The notes under the pieces are model-generated. The model made no database searches and was not told the DNA's origin. It saw nothing but the letters and a program-made list of their open reading frames with translations. Source: CAVORD01 sp963698535 (GTDB taxonomy: Bacteria > Bacteroidota > Bacteroidia > Bacteroidales > VadinHA17). From it: a DNA stretch of 64,000 nucleotides. Both the position numbers and the translations under genes were made by a program. Shown piece after piece: positions 18,086 to 25,279 of the stretch; position 1 is the first letter of the stretch; every line of letters begins with the position of its first letter. The stretch spans positions 288,616-352,615 of the forward strand of contig CAVORD010000002.1 in NCBI GenBank assembly GCA_963698535.1. Reading direction: 5' to 3'.

Positions 18086-18868
18086 ATGAAAAACAACCTG
18101 ATGAAAGCTTTGCTTTTAATTACAGTTATTGCCGTTAGTGCTTCCTGTAAAAGTAAAACAGAGAAAGAGGAGTGGGTAAAGCTCTTCAACGGCACCGATC
18201 TGGAAGGGTGGACACCTAAGTTCTCGGGTTATGAAGCAGGCGTCAACTACAAGAACACCTTCAGGGTCGTTGACGGAGTAATAGCTGCCGATTACTCGGA
18301 ATATGAAACATTCAATGGTGAATTCGGCCATCTCTTTTACAACGAACCTTTTACCAGTTACAAGCTGAAGATGGAATACCGTTTCCTTGGTGAGCAGGTG
18401 GAGGGCGGAGCCTCCTGGGCCTTCAGGAACAGCGGGGTGATGTTCCACTCACAATCACCTGAGTCGATGCTTAAGGATCAGGATTTCCCGGTATCGATAG
18501 AGGCACAGTTCCTGGGCGGCGCAGGCGAGGGAGAGAGACCAACCGGCAACCTTTGTACACCTGGGACACATGTAACAATAGACAATGAACTTGTTACCCG
18601 CCATTGCACCGAGTCATCGTCGAAGACATTCAATGGCGACCAGTGGGTATCATTTCAGCTTGAGGTTTATGGCGACAGCCTGATAAGGCATATTGTTAAC
18701 GGCGATACCGTTTTGACCTACAGCAAGCCTGTTATAGGAGGCGAGCTGCCGGAAGGATACCCTATGACCGAGGGAGCAACCCTGTCGGGTGGTTACATCT
18801 CCATCCAGGCCGAGAGCCATCCGGTGCAGTTCAGGAATATAGAGATTATGAAAATCGGTAACCGGTAA
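18086..18868 (+). CDS. DUF1080 / 3-keto-disaccharide hydrolase-domain lipoprotein
   Basis: The 260-residue protein starts with a lipoprotein signal (MKNNLMKALLLITVIAVSASC, Cys21) and continues as a single PF06439 concanavalin-like sandwich: WVKLFNGTDLEGWTPKF, FGHLFYNEPFTSYKLKMEYRF, NSGVMFHSQSPESM, SIEAQFLGG and, at the end, GGYISIQAESHPVQFRNIEI. The domain was formerly DUF1080; members act on sugars, some cleaving 3-keto-glycosides. Substrate here is unknown. Its last four codons (IGNR, stop) are built from the 7-bp tandem repeat at 18856-18895, so the C-terminus probably varies with repeat number. Confidence 0.85.
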   Translation: MKNNLMKALLLITVIAVSASCKSKTEKEEWVKLFNGTDLEGWTPKFSGYEAGVNYKNTFRVVDGVIAADYSEYETFNGEFGHLFYNEPFTSYKLKMEYRFLGEQVEGGASWAFRNSGVMFHSQSPESMLKDQDFPVSIEAQFLGGAGEGERPTGNLCTPGTHVTIDNELVTRHCTESSSKTFNGDQWVSFQLEVYGDSLIRHIVNGDTVLTYSKPVIGGELPEGYPMTEGATLSGGYISIQAESHPVQFRNIEIMKIGNR

Positions 18869-18895
18869 CCGGTATTCGGTAATCGGTAATCGGTG
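18856..18895. repeat. 7-bp tandem repeat (CGGTAAC/CGGTAAT)
   Basis: Five full units and a partial one run in phase: CGGTAAC twice, CGGTATT once, CGGTAAT twice, then CGGTG. The array begins inside the last codons of the DUF1080 gene and supplies its TAA stop. Confidence 0.85.
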
Positions 18896-18909
18896 AAAGC
18901 AGCAATTTA

Positions 18910-18961
18910 TTAACTACATAATTAACTCAATAGTTAACTATATAATTAATTATGTAGTTAA
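18910..18961. repeat. AT-rich perfect 15-bp inverted repeat
   Basis: TTAACTACATAATTA at 18910-18924 is exactly reversed and complemented at 18947-18961, with a 22-base spacer. The spacer and the flank also share a direct repeat (TAGTTAACTATATA near 18930 and again near 18956). It could extrude as a cruciform, be an operator or be a remnant insert; it does not end in a T-run. Confidence 0.8.
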
Positions 18962-19056
18962 CTATATAGTTATCCGGGTATTCAACGACTGTAAGGTTAC
19001 AGTTTTGTAATAAAAACAGCCAATAATATAACCATTCCCCATTTGCGAAGAATTAT

Positions 19057-19064
19057 TATATTTG
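19057..19064 (+). promoter_or_regulatory. -7 element TATATTTG for tRNA-Leu
   Basis: An exact TAnnTTTG match 12 bp before the tRNA 5' end, so transcription would begin within a few bases of the mature tRNA. Confidence 0.6.
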
Positions 19065-19076
19065 TACCTCAATTTT

Positions 19077-19160
19077 GCCCGGATGGCGGAATTGGTAGAC
19101 GCGCTGGTCTCAAACACCAGTGGTAGCAATACTGTGCCGGTTCGATCCCGGCTCCGGGTA
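19077..19160 (+). tRNA. tRNA-Leu (anticodon CAA)
   Basis: The sequence folds as a class II tRNA. The acceptor strand GCCCGGA pairs with TCCGGGT (first pair a G-T wobble), the D-arm contains the leucine-typical TTGGTAGACGCG, the anticodon stem CTGGT/ACCAG encloses the loop CTCAAAC with anticodon CAA reading UUG, and the long variable arm is followed by the T-arm CCGG-TTCGATC-CCGG. The discriminator base is A at 19160, as needed for leucine. CCA is not encoded. Confidence 0.93.
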
Positions 19161-19424
19161 CAGAAAAAGAGCGAGAGTGAGAGTGAGAGCAAGTTAGCTC
19201 GAACGAACACTCTCATCTCTTTTTCCTCAAAACTCACTCACACACTCACACTTCCAAATCAACACAACCATCAGTGAGAGTGAGAGCGAACACTCTCGTT
19301 CTGTTTTAATTCACTTCGTTCATTGAGCTCACAATACAAGCATTGTTCGGTTCTCATATTCACTCTGACCTGCCTGCTCGAAGGCACTTATACTTATTTT
19401 GTAGTCACTAATTATAAATATAAT
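19161..19424. repeat. GTGAGA-rich simple-repeat spacer between tRNA-Leu and its broken copy
   Basis: No gene is visible. The stretch is made of GTGAGAGTGAGAGC-type repeats and their reverse complement. GAGAGTG/CACTCTC form a hairpin at about 19280-19300 followed by GTTCTGTTTT, which could end the tRNA transcript. Similar GAACACTCTC pieces occur twice (about 19205 and 19290). Confidence 0.55.
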
Positions 19425-19439
19425 ACCCGGATGGCGGAA

Positions 19440-19482
19440 CCGAGCAGCTTGCTGCGAGCTCACGAGGGCTTTGCCCGAGTAA
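19440..19482. repeat. Palindromic insert I in the tRNA-Leu remnant (D-arm)
   Basis: A 43-bp insert between GCGGAA and TTGGTAG. It holds two small hairpins, GCAGC(TT)GCTGC and GGGC(TTT)GCCC. The dinucleotide AA is found at both junctions, possibly a short target duplication. Confidence 0.65.
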
Positions 19483-19509
19483 TTGGTAGACGCGCTGGTC
19501 TCAAACACC

Positions 19510-19601
19510 GGGCCAAGCTTTAAAAACAGCCCAGTGGGCTGTTTTAGCGCCACCTACGCCAAGGCTTCGGTCGCCAGGGAGGAGCCAGCCTTCAGGGCGG
19601 C
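19510..19601. repeat. Palindromic insert II in the tRNA-Leu remnant (variable arm)
   Basis: A 92-bp insert replaces seven bases of the tRNA. It holds a perfect 10-bp hairpin AAAACAGCCC(AGT)GGGCTGTTTT at 19523-19545, then a GC-rich part with GCGCC near 19547 matched by GGCGC near 19599 and AAGGCT/AGCCTT inside. It resembles REP-type palindromic elements; I see no other copy in the window. Confidence 0.65.
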
Positions 19602-19620
19602 GCAATACTGTGCCGGTTCC

Positions 19621-20559
19621 CTATTCCAATTTTTTCAGGTAACTATTGATTTTATCTTGTTCAATTGCTACATACCCTGTCTCATTGACAAACTTTTGTC
19701 CGTCTGTAAGGGCCCATCTTATAAAATCAAGAGTGGCTTGCTTTTCCGGTTTGCCTTTTGCTACGAAATATAGTTCCCGGGCAGGCGGCGAAGGATATTT
19801 CCCCTCTTTAATGGCTTTCAAAATAGCTTCAAATGAGTCATAAAAATCCTCTTCCGGGTCAATGGTACCATTCCCATTGATATCAATTGGGATCACTTCA
19901 ATTGCAGGGTGCTTCTTACCGCTGTTTTTATTGTATATATATGCGGTATTATTGAAAGCTATTCCGGCGGGGTCTTTACTGACAGCCTCCACTAAAGCAG
20001 AATCGCCACTTATTCCTATTCCTTTCAGGTCTTCTTGTTCTCCGTTCAGATATTTAGCCCAGGTGCTGGCTGCCCCGGAAGCATCGGATCGAGTATAAAC
20101 TTGTATCTTTTGGGATTCATCAAGATTTAGTATCTCGCCCCAATCAGTAATTGAACCGTCAATAAAAATTCCTATAAATTCTTCTTTTGTTAAACCACGT
20201 TCTTTCAGTTTTTCCAGGTAAGGATTATTTCTGTACACTGTAGGCAGGACTGCATCTGCACACAAGCCAACCCACCATACACCTTTATCCAATTCTTCCT
20301 GTATAATGTCGCGGGAGAATAATCCCAGATCAACTTTCCCTGCCAGTGCATCTGCCATTCCTTTTCCTGCTCCTCCAGTTGAGATATTGAACAGAATTTC
20401 TTCATGTTCTTTTTTATATTCCTCAGACCATTTTATTGCCATAGGATAAAGAGCATATGCCCCGGAAATATTAATTGTGTTTTCTTTTTGCTTTTTCGTC
20501 ACACAGGATGACATTAAAAAGGCCGCGACAAGCGCATAAATAAAATGTCTCTTTTTCAT
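19621..20559 (-). CDS. PstS-like phosphate-binding lipoprotein, orphan
   Basis: The 312-residue protein has a lipoprotein signal (MKKRHFIYALVAAFLMSSC, Cys19) and the periplasmic phosphate-binding (PBP-like) fold: INISGAYALYPMAIKWSEEY, STGGAGKGMADALAGKVDLGLFSR with the anion-binding loop, then SDASGAASTWAKYL and GIAFNNTAYIY. These match PstS-type substrate-binding proteins of the phosphate ABC system. No pstC, pstA, pstB or phoU lies nearby, so it is an orphan, perhaps acting with a transporter elsewhere. A DINGNGTIDPEEDFYD segment looks like an added calcium-binding-type loop. The stop codon directly abuts the tRNA-Leu remnant, suggesting this gene sits at one end of an inserted segment. Confidence 0.85.
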   Translation of the reverse strand: MKKRHFIYALVAAFLMSSCVTKKQKENTINISGAYALYPMAIKWSEEYKKEHEEILFNISTGGAGKGMADALAGKVDLGLFSRDIIQEELDKGVWWVGLCADAVLPTVYRNNPYLEKLKERGLTKEEFIGIFIDGSITDWGEILNLDESQKIQVYTRSDASGAASTWAKYLNGEQEDLKGIGISGDSALVEAVSKDPAGIAFNNTAYIYNKNSGKKHPAIEVIPIDINGNGTIDPEEDFYDSFEAILKAIKEGKYPSPPARELYFVAKGKPEKQATLDFIRWALTDGQKFVNETGYVAIEQDKINSYLKKLE

Positions 20560-21010
20560 AATTTCCTATTTTAAATAAATATTATTAATTGAAATGCTAT
20601 TGAATATCAGGGCTTTATCTCTGTCTCGGCTTGTTAATATCCCCAAATAAAAGTCGTTCGCGACATATAAGCACAGCAAGATCGTGCTATTCAGAAATCA
20701 GAAGAGCAATGTCTTAATGCTATAATTCAGCATATAAGTTTCATTGTCCAAGAAGTATTGTTCAACGAATTTATGAACTAATCTCCTATTGCACAACTAT
20801 TTTACACTCCACAGCACTGCCTTTTTGTATTACGGTAGCCGTCGCAAAGGGCCGGGTATTGGGTCCCGATATGTTATGCGGGGATAGCGTCTCCTGCCAC
20901 TATTTCCTAGAGTTGCCCGTAAATTACACATGAATCCCTTTATGTAAATTCAGCCCACCACTTTTGGTGTCTGTTTTAATTCTATCTTTAGCCCCATTTT
21001 TAGAAAGAAC
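20560..21010. other. Gene-free stretch with decayed coding-like traces
   Basis: No intact gene is visible over about 450 bp. On the minus strand, one frame (about 20790 to 20567) reads KFVEQYFLDNETYML, an in-frame TGA, then YVANDFYLGILTSRDRDKAL, ending at a stop. Another frame (about 20905-20795) reads SPHNISGPNTRPFATATV to a stop. Both look more protein-like than chance but lack proper starts. They may be remnants of a lost gene or a repeated element. A TATCTTTA box at 20983-20990 is a possible weak promoter for the endonuclease gene. Confidence 0.4.
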
Positions 21011-22045
21011 ATGCGAACATTTATTGCTATTATCATCTTCGCAGGACTCTTCGGAGGTGTAACAGAGGCACAGATCCCTGCCAGTTATTATTCAACTGCG
21101 GAAGGGTTGACCGATGCAAATCTGAAAGCCGCTCTTTACAACATTATCAAGGGTCACAAGAAATTTCCCTATACAAGCTCAAGTCCCGATGTCTGGGATA
21201 TACTGAAGGAGACCGACAAGGATACAATCAATCCCGATAATGTCATCCTTTTCTATACCGGCTGGTCGGTTAATGCTGCCCAGGAGTACAACAACGGCAA
21301 CGGCTGGACAAGAGAACATGTTTGGGCTAAATCGAGAGGCGATTTCGGAACTACGATGGGTCCGGGTACCGATGTGCATCACCTCCGACCGGAAGATAAC
21401 AGTGTGAACAGCGCAAGGAATAACAGATGGTTTGACAACTGCACTACACCATATATTGATGGTGACGGACCAACGGGCTGCTTCACCAGCACTACCAGCT
21501 GGGTATGGCAACCCCGCGATAAAGTAAAGGGAGATGTGGCAAGGATGATCTTTTACATGGCCACAAGATATGAGGGAGAGAATGGCGAACCCGACCTGGA
21601 GATGATCGATTATTTGCCTCTCGATGACAATACCAGCGAACCGATCCATGCAAAGTTCAATACCCTGCTGCAATGGCACCTCGAAGATCCTGTTGACAAT
21701 TATGAGAGACACCGTAACGAGGTGATCTACAGCTATCAGCTAAACAGGAATCCTTTTATCGATCACCCAGAGTATGTGGCTCTGATATGGAGCAGTCCTA
21801 CATCGACTACTGACACAGAACCTGAGAGTCAGTTTATTATCTATCCCAATCCTGTAACTGATCTCGTAACAATTGAAAAGCCCGATGATCATATTATAAG
21901 GATATATACGATCAGCGGGATTCTCATCAAAAGCGGTATGGACAAAACATTTGACCTAAGCAGCTTTGACCCGGGTTACTATATCGTAACACTCTCTGAT
22001 CCTTCCGGCAAAGTGATCCTTTCTCAGAAGATTGTTAAACAATAG
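21011..22045 (+). CDS. Secreted endonuclease I-family nuclease with T9SS sorting domain
   Basis: The 344-residue protein has a signal peptide (about residues 1-20), an endonuclease I (PF04231) domain, and a C-terminal T9SS type A sorting domain. The nuclease core shows WTREHVWAKS (the catalytic histidine and beta-beta-alpha-metal motif), GTDVHHLRPEDNSVNSARNN and KGDVARMIFYMATRY. The tail from about residue 270 (FIIYPNPVTDLVTIEKPD, GILIKSG, GYYIVTLSDPSGKVILSQKIVKQ) is the beta-sandwich that directs export through the type IX system and anchoring or release at the surface. It probably degrades extracellular DNA or RNA. It is monocistronic. Confidence 0.92.
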   Translation: MRTFIAIIIFAGLFGGVTEAQIPASYYSTAEGLTDANLKAALYNIIKGHKKFPYTSSSPDVWDILKETDKDTINPDNVILFYTGWSVNAAQEYNNGNGWTREHVWAKSRGDFGTTMGPGTDVHHLRPEDNSVNSARNNRWFDNCTTPYIDGDGPTGCFTSTTSWVWQPRDKVKGDVARMIFYMATRYEGENGEPDLEMIDYLPLDDNTSEPIHAKFNTLLQWHLEDPVDNYERHRNEVIYSYQLNRNPFIDHPEYVALIWSSPTSTTDTEPESQFIIYPNPVTDLVTIEKPDDHIIRIYTISGILIKSGMDKTFDLSSFDPGYYIVTLSDPSGKVILSQKIVKQ

Positions 22046-22098
22046 CGGCCGGAAAGAGAAGTAGTTCTCTCTGAAAGCCAATGGGGCTTCATCAGGGC

Positions 22099-23160
22099 CT
22101 AACCCAGCATCTTATACTCGATCATCTGCCTGAAGGTGTCGTTCATTGATTCTGAGAGCGACCGGTATGATATACCCAAAGAATTAATCCCTTTTGAGTT
22201 GTCGGCAATAAACTTATAGCCCACATTTCTGGAAACAAATTTTCTGGTAAGTCCTTTGTTAAGGAGGGGTCCGAAAAGCCAAACCATGGCCTTGGGTAAC
22301 TCTCTGCGCGGGATAGGGTAACTATCGCCAAATTCCGGTATCAGTGTTTTTGCCATATCCAGGAACAGTGTATTATGTGCCGATATAATATGGCGTCCCT
22401 CTGCAGCGGGAGTAAATCCGGCCTGATAATGTGCATAAGCGAGATCGCGTACATCCACCACCCCGAATCCCATCATCGGAACACCTGTCTTTGCAGAACC
22501 ATCGCCAAACTGCTTCAGTATCCTGAAACTTTCTGAGGTTATGTTTGCCGGGTCAAGTGCCGGTCCAATAACAAGGGACGGGTTTATTACCACCATATCC
22601 CATCCCGATTGTGCGCGTGCTATTTTCCAGGCTTCCTTTTCAGCCTCGACCTTTGAATATGAGTAAGCCTGATGCTCCGGCGAGGATGTTGTATTCCATA
22701 TATCCTCGGTATATTTACCCTGTGGTGTGCTCATAAGATCGATATTATCGCCATAGATAGCGGCGCAACTGCTTGTAAGCACCACCCTCTTTACTGATGG
22801 AGTCCTGTTGGCCTCCTCAAGCACATTTCTTGTCCCCAGCTTAGCTGGTTCAAGGAGATCCTTAATTGGATCGCTAACGCTTATTATAAAAGGTGAAGCG
22901 GTATGGTATACCAGTTCGCAACCCTTCATGGCTTCAGAATAAGAGCCCTCCACAAGAAGATCGGTTTTAAAGAATTTGATGGTCCCCGGGGAGCCGGAGG
23001 CCATCTTATTAAGGTACTCAAGCCTTTTCTTATCGTCGGGGTTCCTGACCGCGGCATGTACCGTCAATCCCTCTTCAAGCAGTTTTTTTACCAGCCATCC
23101 GGCTACATATCCTGTTGCTCCGGTAACCATTACCGGTTTTGTCCTGTCAATCTTTACCAT
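22099..23160 (-). CDS. NAD(P)-dependent epimerase/dehydratase-family reductase (dihydroflavonol-4-reductase-like)
   Basis: The 353-residue protein is an extended short-chain dehydrogenase. The Rossmann fold opens with VTGATGYVAGWLVKKLLEEG (the TGxxGxxG-type nucleotide loop, here with Ala in the last place), the catalytic YSYSK (Tyr-x-x-x-Lys) lies near residue 170, and NPSLVIGPAL follows. The pattern resembles dihydroflavonol-4-reductase/cinnamoyl-CoA-reductase-type proteins, which in bacteria reduce aldehydes, ketones or CoA esters of unknown identity. It is the last gene of the minus-strand operon that starts with the aminomutase, after a 75 bp gap, so co-function is possible but not shown. 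Confidence 0.8.
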   Translation of the reverse strand: MVKIDRTKPVMVTGATGYVAGWLVKKLLEEGLTVHAAVRNPDDKKRLEYLNKMASGSPGTIKFFKTDLLVEGSYSEAMKGCELVYHTASPFIISVSDPIKDLLEPAKLGTRNVLEEANRTPSVKRVVLTSSCAAIYGDNIDLMSTPQGKYTEDIWNTTSSPEHQAYSYSKVEAEKEAWKIARAQSGWDMVVINPSLVIGPALDPANITSESFRILKQFGDGSAKTGVPMMGFGVVDVRDLAYAHYQAGFTPAAEGRHIISAHNTLFLDMAKTLIPEFGDSYPIPRRELPKAMVWLFGPLLNKGLTRKFVSRNVGYKFIADNSKGINSLGISYRSLSESMNDTFRQMIEYKMLG

Positions 23161-23235
23161 TATGTTTTATTGTTTTGTATACTCTGATCAATAGACAATA
23201 TTAAAGCGGATAGGTTCAAAAGTTGTTCCTGTTTA

Positions 23236-24069
23236 TCACCGGGATCTATAGATAGCACAGGTATCTATCTTCAATATTGCTGACAATAAATTGTAGAGTT
23301 TCGGATTATACTCCCTGAAACCAATAGGTTGCTCGAAGAAGCACTCTACCGCAACCGAGAAGAATTCATGGATATTTGTTATACCGTAGCTTCTAAAGAA
23401 AGAGGAGCCCTCTTCAGCATTACCTGCTTTATGCATCTCTATACGGGCCTCTTCTTCAAAAGCATCCATTATTCTCCTGTCGTAGAAGTTATAATCATCA
23501 TTCTCAATAATATTCTCAAGACGAAGAGCATGTGCCATCTCATGAAATCCAAGATTCACTCCATCCGTTGAGTGCTCGAATCCCTCTTTCAGGCTTCTCC
23601 AGGAAAGGACGATCAACCCTTTCAAATTGACCTCACCCTTATGATATTTATGTGTGATGGTCGAATAGTAGTTATCGGGATAGATAAGTATCCTCCAAAA
23701 GTGGCTGAAATATACCCTGGGATAACCGTATGTAACCTGTATGGCGGCACCGGCGATCATAGCCTTCATTTCCGGGGTGACTACTCGTAGGCCTCCGCGG
23801 GGGATGAACTTCTTTATGTCGATAAATTTCTGGACCCGTCTCTCGTAGGCCTTCTTTCCCTTTTCATCAAGAGAATTGTAAAGAGTGAAATACTTTGAGA
23901 GATATGGCTTATAGATCTTCTCCAGTTTCCTGTTCAGAAGGAATTTTCTGAAATCCTTGTTCAGATAGGTGACTCCCTCCATCCTGACTTTAACATATGT
24001 GATGAGTGCGGCCAGGAGCGACCCGCCTAATATGAAAAACAGAGTTTCCAGATTATCGGATTCGATCAT
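23236..24069 (-). CDS. MtfA-type zinc metallopeptidase, membrane-anchored
   Basis: From ATG at 24069 the product has about 277 residues. It starts with one membrane helix (TLFFILGGSLLAALITYV) and then an MtfA/glucose-regulated peptidase-like domain. The zinc motif is GFHEMAHALRLEN (HExxH), with an acidic partner in FEEEARIE downstream and the family end IHEFFSVAVECFFEQP. MtfA in Escherichia coli is a zinc-dependent aminopeptidase that binds the Mlc repressor. The start at 24069 is preferred over 24132 because the extra residues overlap the thiolase end and are not family-like. It starts 5 bp after the thiolase stop, in the same operon. Confidence 0.85.
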   Translation of the reverse strand: MIESDNLETLFFILGGSLLAALITYVKVRMEGVTYLNKDFRKFLLNRKLEKIYKPYLSKYFTLYNSLDEKGKKAYERRVQKFIDIKKFIPRGGLRVVTPEMKAMIAGAAIQVTYGYPRVYFSHFWRILIYPDNYYSTITHKYHKGEVNLKGLIVLSWRSLKEGFEHSTDGVNLGFHEMAHALRLENIIENDDYNFYDRRIMDAFEEEARIEMHKAGNAEEGSSFFRSYGITNIHEFFSVAVECFFEQPIGFREYNPKLYNLLSAILKIDTCAIYRSR

Positions 24070-24074
24070 GGTTC

Positions 24075-25277
24075 TTAAACCTTTTCGATCACAATGGAAA
24101 TCCCCTGTCCTACTCCTATACACATTGTACAAAGCGCTCTTTTTGCTCCTGTCCTCATCATCTGATGTACGGCAGTTGTAACGAGCCTGGCACCACTCAT
24201 ACCCAGCGGATGACCCAGAGCGATGGCTCCACCCAGCGGATTAATACGGGGATCGTTGTCGTCCAGTCCGAGGGAGCGGGTGCAGCCAAGAGCCTGGGCA
24301 GCAAATGCTTCATTAAGCTCTATCAGATCAATGTGGTCGAGTTTCAGATTCAGTCTCTTAAGTAGTTTCTCCGTTGCCGGCACAGGACCCATTCCCATTA
24401 TACGAGGCAAGACACCTGCTGCAGCCATACCGGCAATTCTTACCTTAGGCACCAGGTTATACCTCTTCACAGCCTCTTCCGAAGCTACTATCAATGCTGC
24501 CGCTCCGTCGTTTATCCCGGAAGCATTCCCTGCCGTTATCGTTCCGCCGGGATGGGTCACCGGTTTAAGTGCTGCAAGTTTCTCGAGCGACGTAGCCCTG
24601 GGGTGTTCGTCGCTGTTAACAATCACGGGCTCGCCCTTACGCTGAGGTATGGCAACAGGAATGATCTCGTCGGCCAGGGTGCCGTTTTTCTGTGCCACGG
24701 AAGCCTTCTCCTGACTCCACAAGGCGAACCTGTCCTGGTCGTCTCTTGATATCTTATGCTCCGTGGCTATATTTTCGGCTGTGCTCATCATCGATTCTGT
24801 CCCGTACATCTTATCCAGGGTCTTGTTAACAAAACGCCAGCCCATGGTAGTGTCGTACATTATCTGGTCACGGCCGTATGAGCCTTCGCTCTTACCTATA
24901 ACAAAAGGAGCCCTCGACATGCTCTCCACACCGCCTGCAACAATTAGCTCAGCCTCTCCTGCCATTATTGCTCTTGCCGCTGTCCCAACGGCATCCATTC
25001 CCGAACCACACAATCTGTTTATGGTTGCTCCGGGAATTGATGATGGATATCCTGCCAGCAGCAGTGACATTCTTGCAATATTCCGGTTATCCTCCCCTGC
25101 CTGATTGGCGCAACCCATCAATACATCATCGATAGCATTAATGTCTATCCCGCTGTTTCTCTCCAATATCATTCTAAGAGGAATAGCTGCAAGGTCGTCG
25201 GCTCTCACCGGTGCCAGTGATCCACCGTATTTGCCCACCGGTGTGCGTATCGCATCGCATATATATGCATCTCTCAT
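24075..25277 (-). CDS. Thiolase, 3-oxoadipyl-CoA thiolase (PcaF/PaaJ)-like
   Basis: The 400-residue protein is a degradative thiolase that cleaves a 3-oxoacyl-CoA with CoA to acetyl-CoA and a shortened acyl-CoA. The catalytic set is complete: Cys90 (NRLCGSGMDA), His356 (GHPLG) and Cys386 (CIGVGQG). The block GCANQAGEDNRNIARMSLLLAG is the one normally seen in PcaF/PaaJ, which cut 3-oxoadipyl-CoA to succinyl-CoA and acetyl-CoA. The gene starts 2 bp after the upstream aminotransferase stop and is followed at 5 bp by the MtfA gene. In this operon the thiolase would perform the last carbon-carbon cleavage. Acetyl-CoA acetyltransferase activity is a plausible alternative. Confidence 0.9.
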   Translation of the reverse strand: MRDAYICDAIRTPVGKYGGSLAPVRADDLAAIPLRMILERNSGIDINAIDDVLMGCANQAGEDNRNIARMSLLLAGYPSSIPGATINRLCGSGMDAVGTAARAIMAGEAELIVAGGVESMSRAPFVIGKSEGSYGRDQIMYDTTMGWRFVNKTLDKMYGTESMMSTAENIATEHKISRDDQDRFALWSQEKASVAQKNGTLADEIIPVAIPQRKGEPVIVNSDEHPRATSLEKLAALKPVTHPGGTITAGNASGINDGAAALIVASEEAVKRYNLVPKVRIAGMAAAGVLPRIMGMGPVPATEKLLKRLNLKLDHIDLIELNEAFAAQALGCTRSLGLDDNDPRINPLGGAIALGHPLGMSGARLVTTAVHQMMRTGAKRALCTMCIGVGQGISIVIEKV

Positions 25278-25279
25278 AA

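Larger units (their letters stand above)
19425..19619 (+). pseudogene. Broken tRNA-Leu copy interrupted by two palindromic inserts
   Basis: The segment repeats the intact tRNA-Leu in three collinear pieces: CCCGGATGGCGGAA (19426-19439), TTGGTAGACGCGCTGGTCTCAAACACC (19483-19509, including the CAA anticodon) and GCAATACTGTGCCGGTTC (19602-19619). Between them lie a 43-bp and a 92-bp insert, and the 3' half of the T-arm and the acceptor strand are missing. The anticodon stem's 3' strand is cut, so it cannot fold as a tRNA. It ends one base before the stop codon of the PstS-like gene. Confidence 0.85.

Noticed and set aside
19425..19619. Group I intron in a tRNA-Leu gene
   Set aside because: Known group I introns in tRNA-Leu interrupt the anticodon loop and are longer than 200 nt; here two short inserts lie in the D-arm and variable arm, and the tRNA 3' end is missing.
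20800..20900. Integron attC-like site (GGGCCGGGTATTGGGTCCCG near TGTTATGCG)
   Set aside because: The GTTRRRY core does not match and there is no paired RYYYAAC at a fitting distance, nor an integrase.
22055..22089. Hairpins AGAGAA(GTAG)TTCTCT and AAGCC(AATGG)GGCTT between the endonuclease and reductase genes as a terminator
   Set aside because: Stems are short (5-6 bp) and lack a clear T-run; a weak bidirectional end is possible but unsupported.
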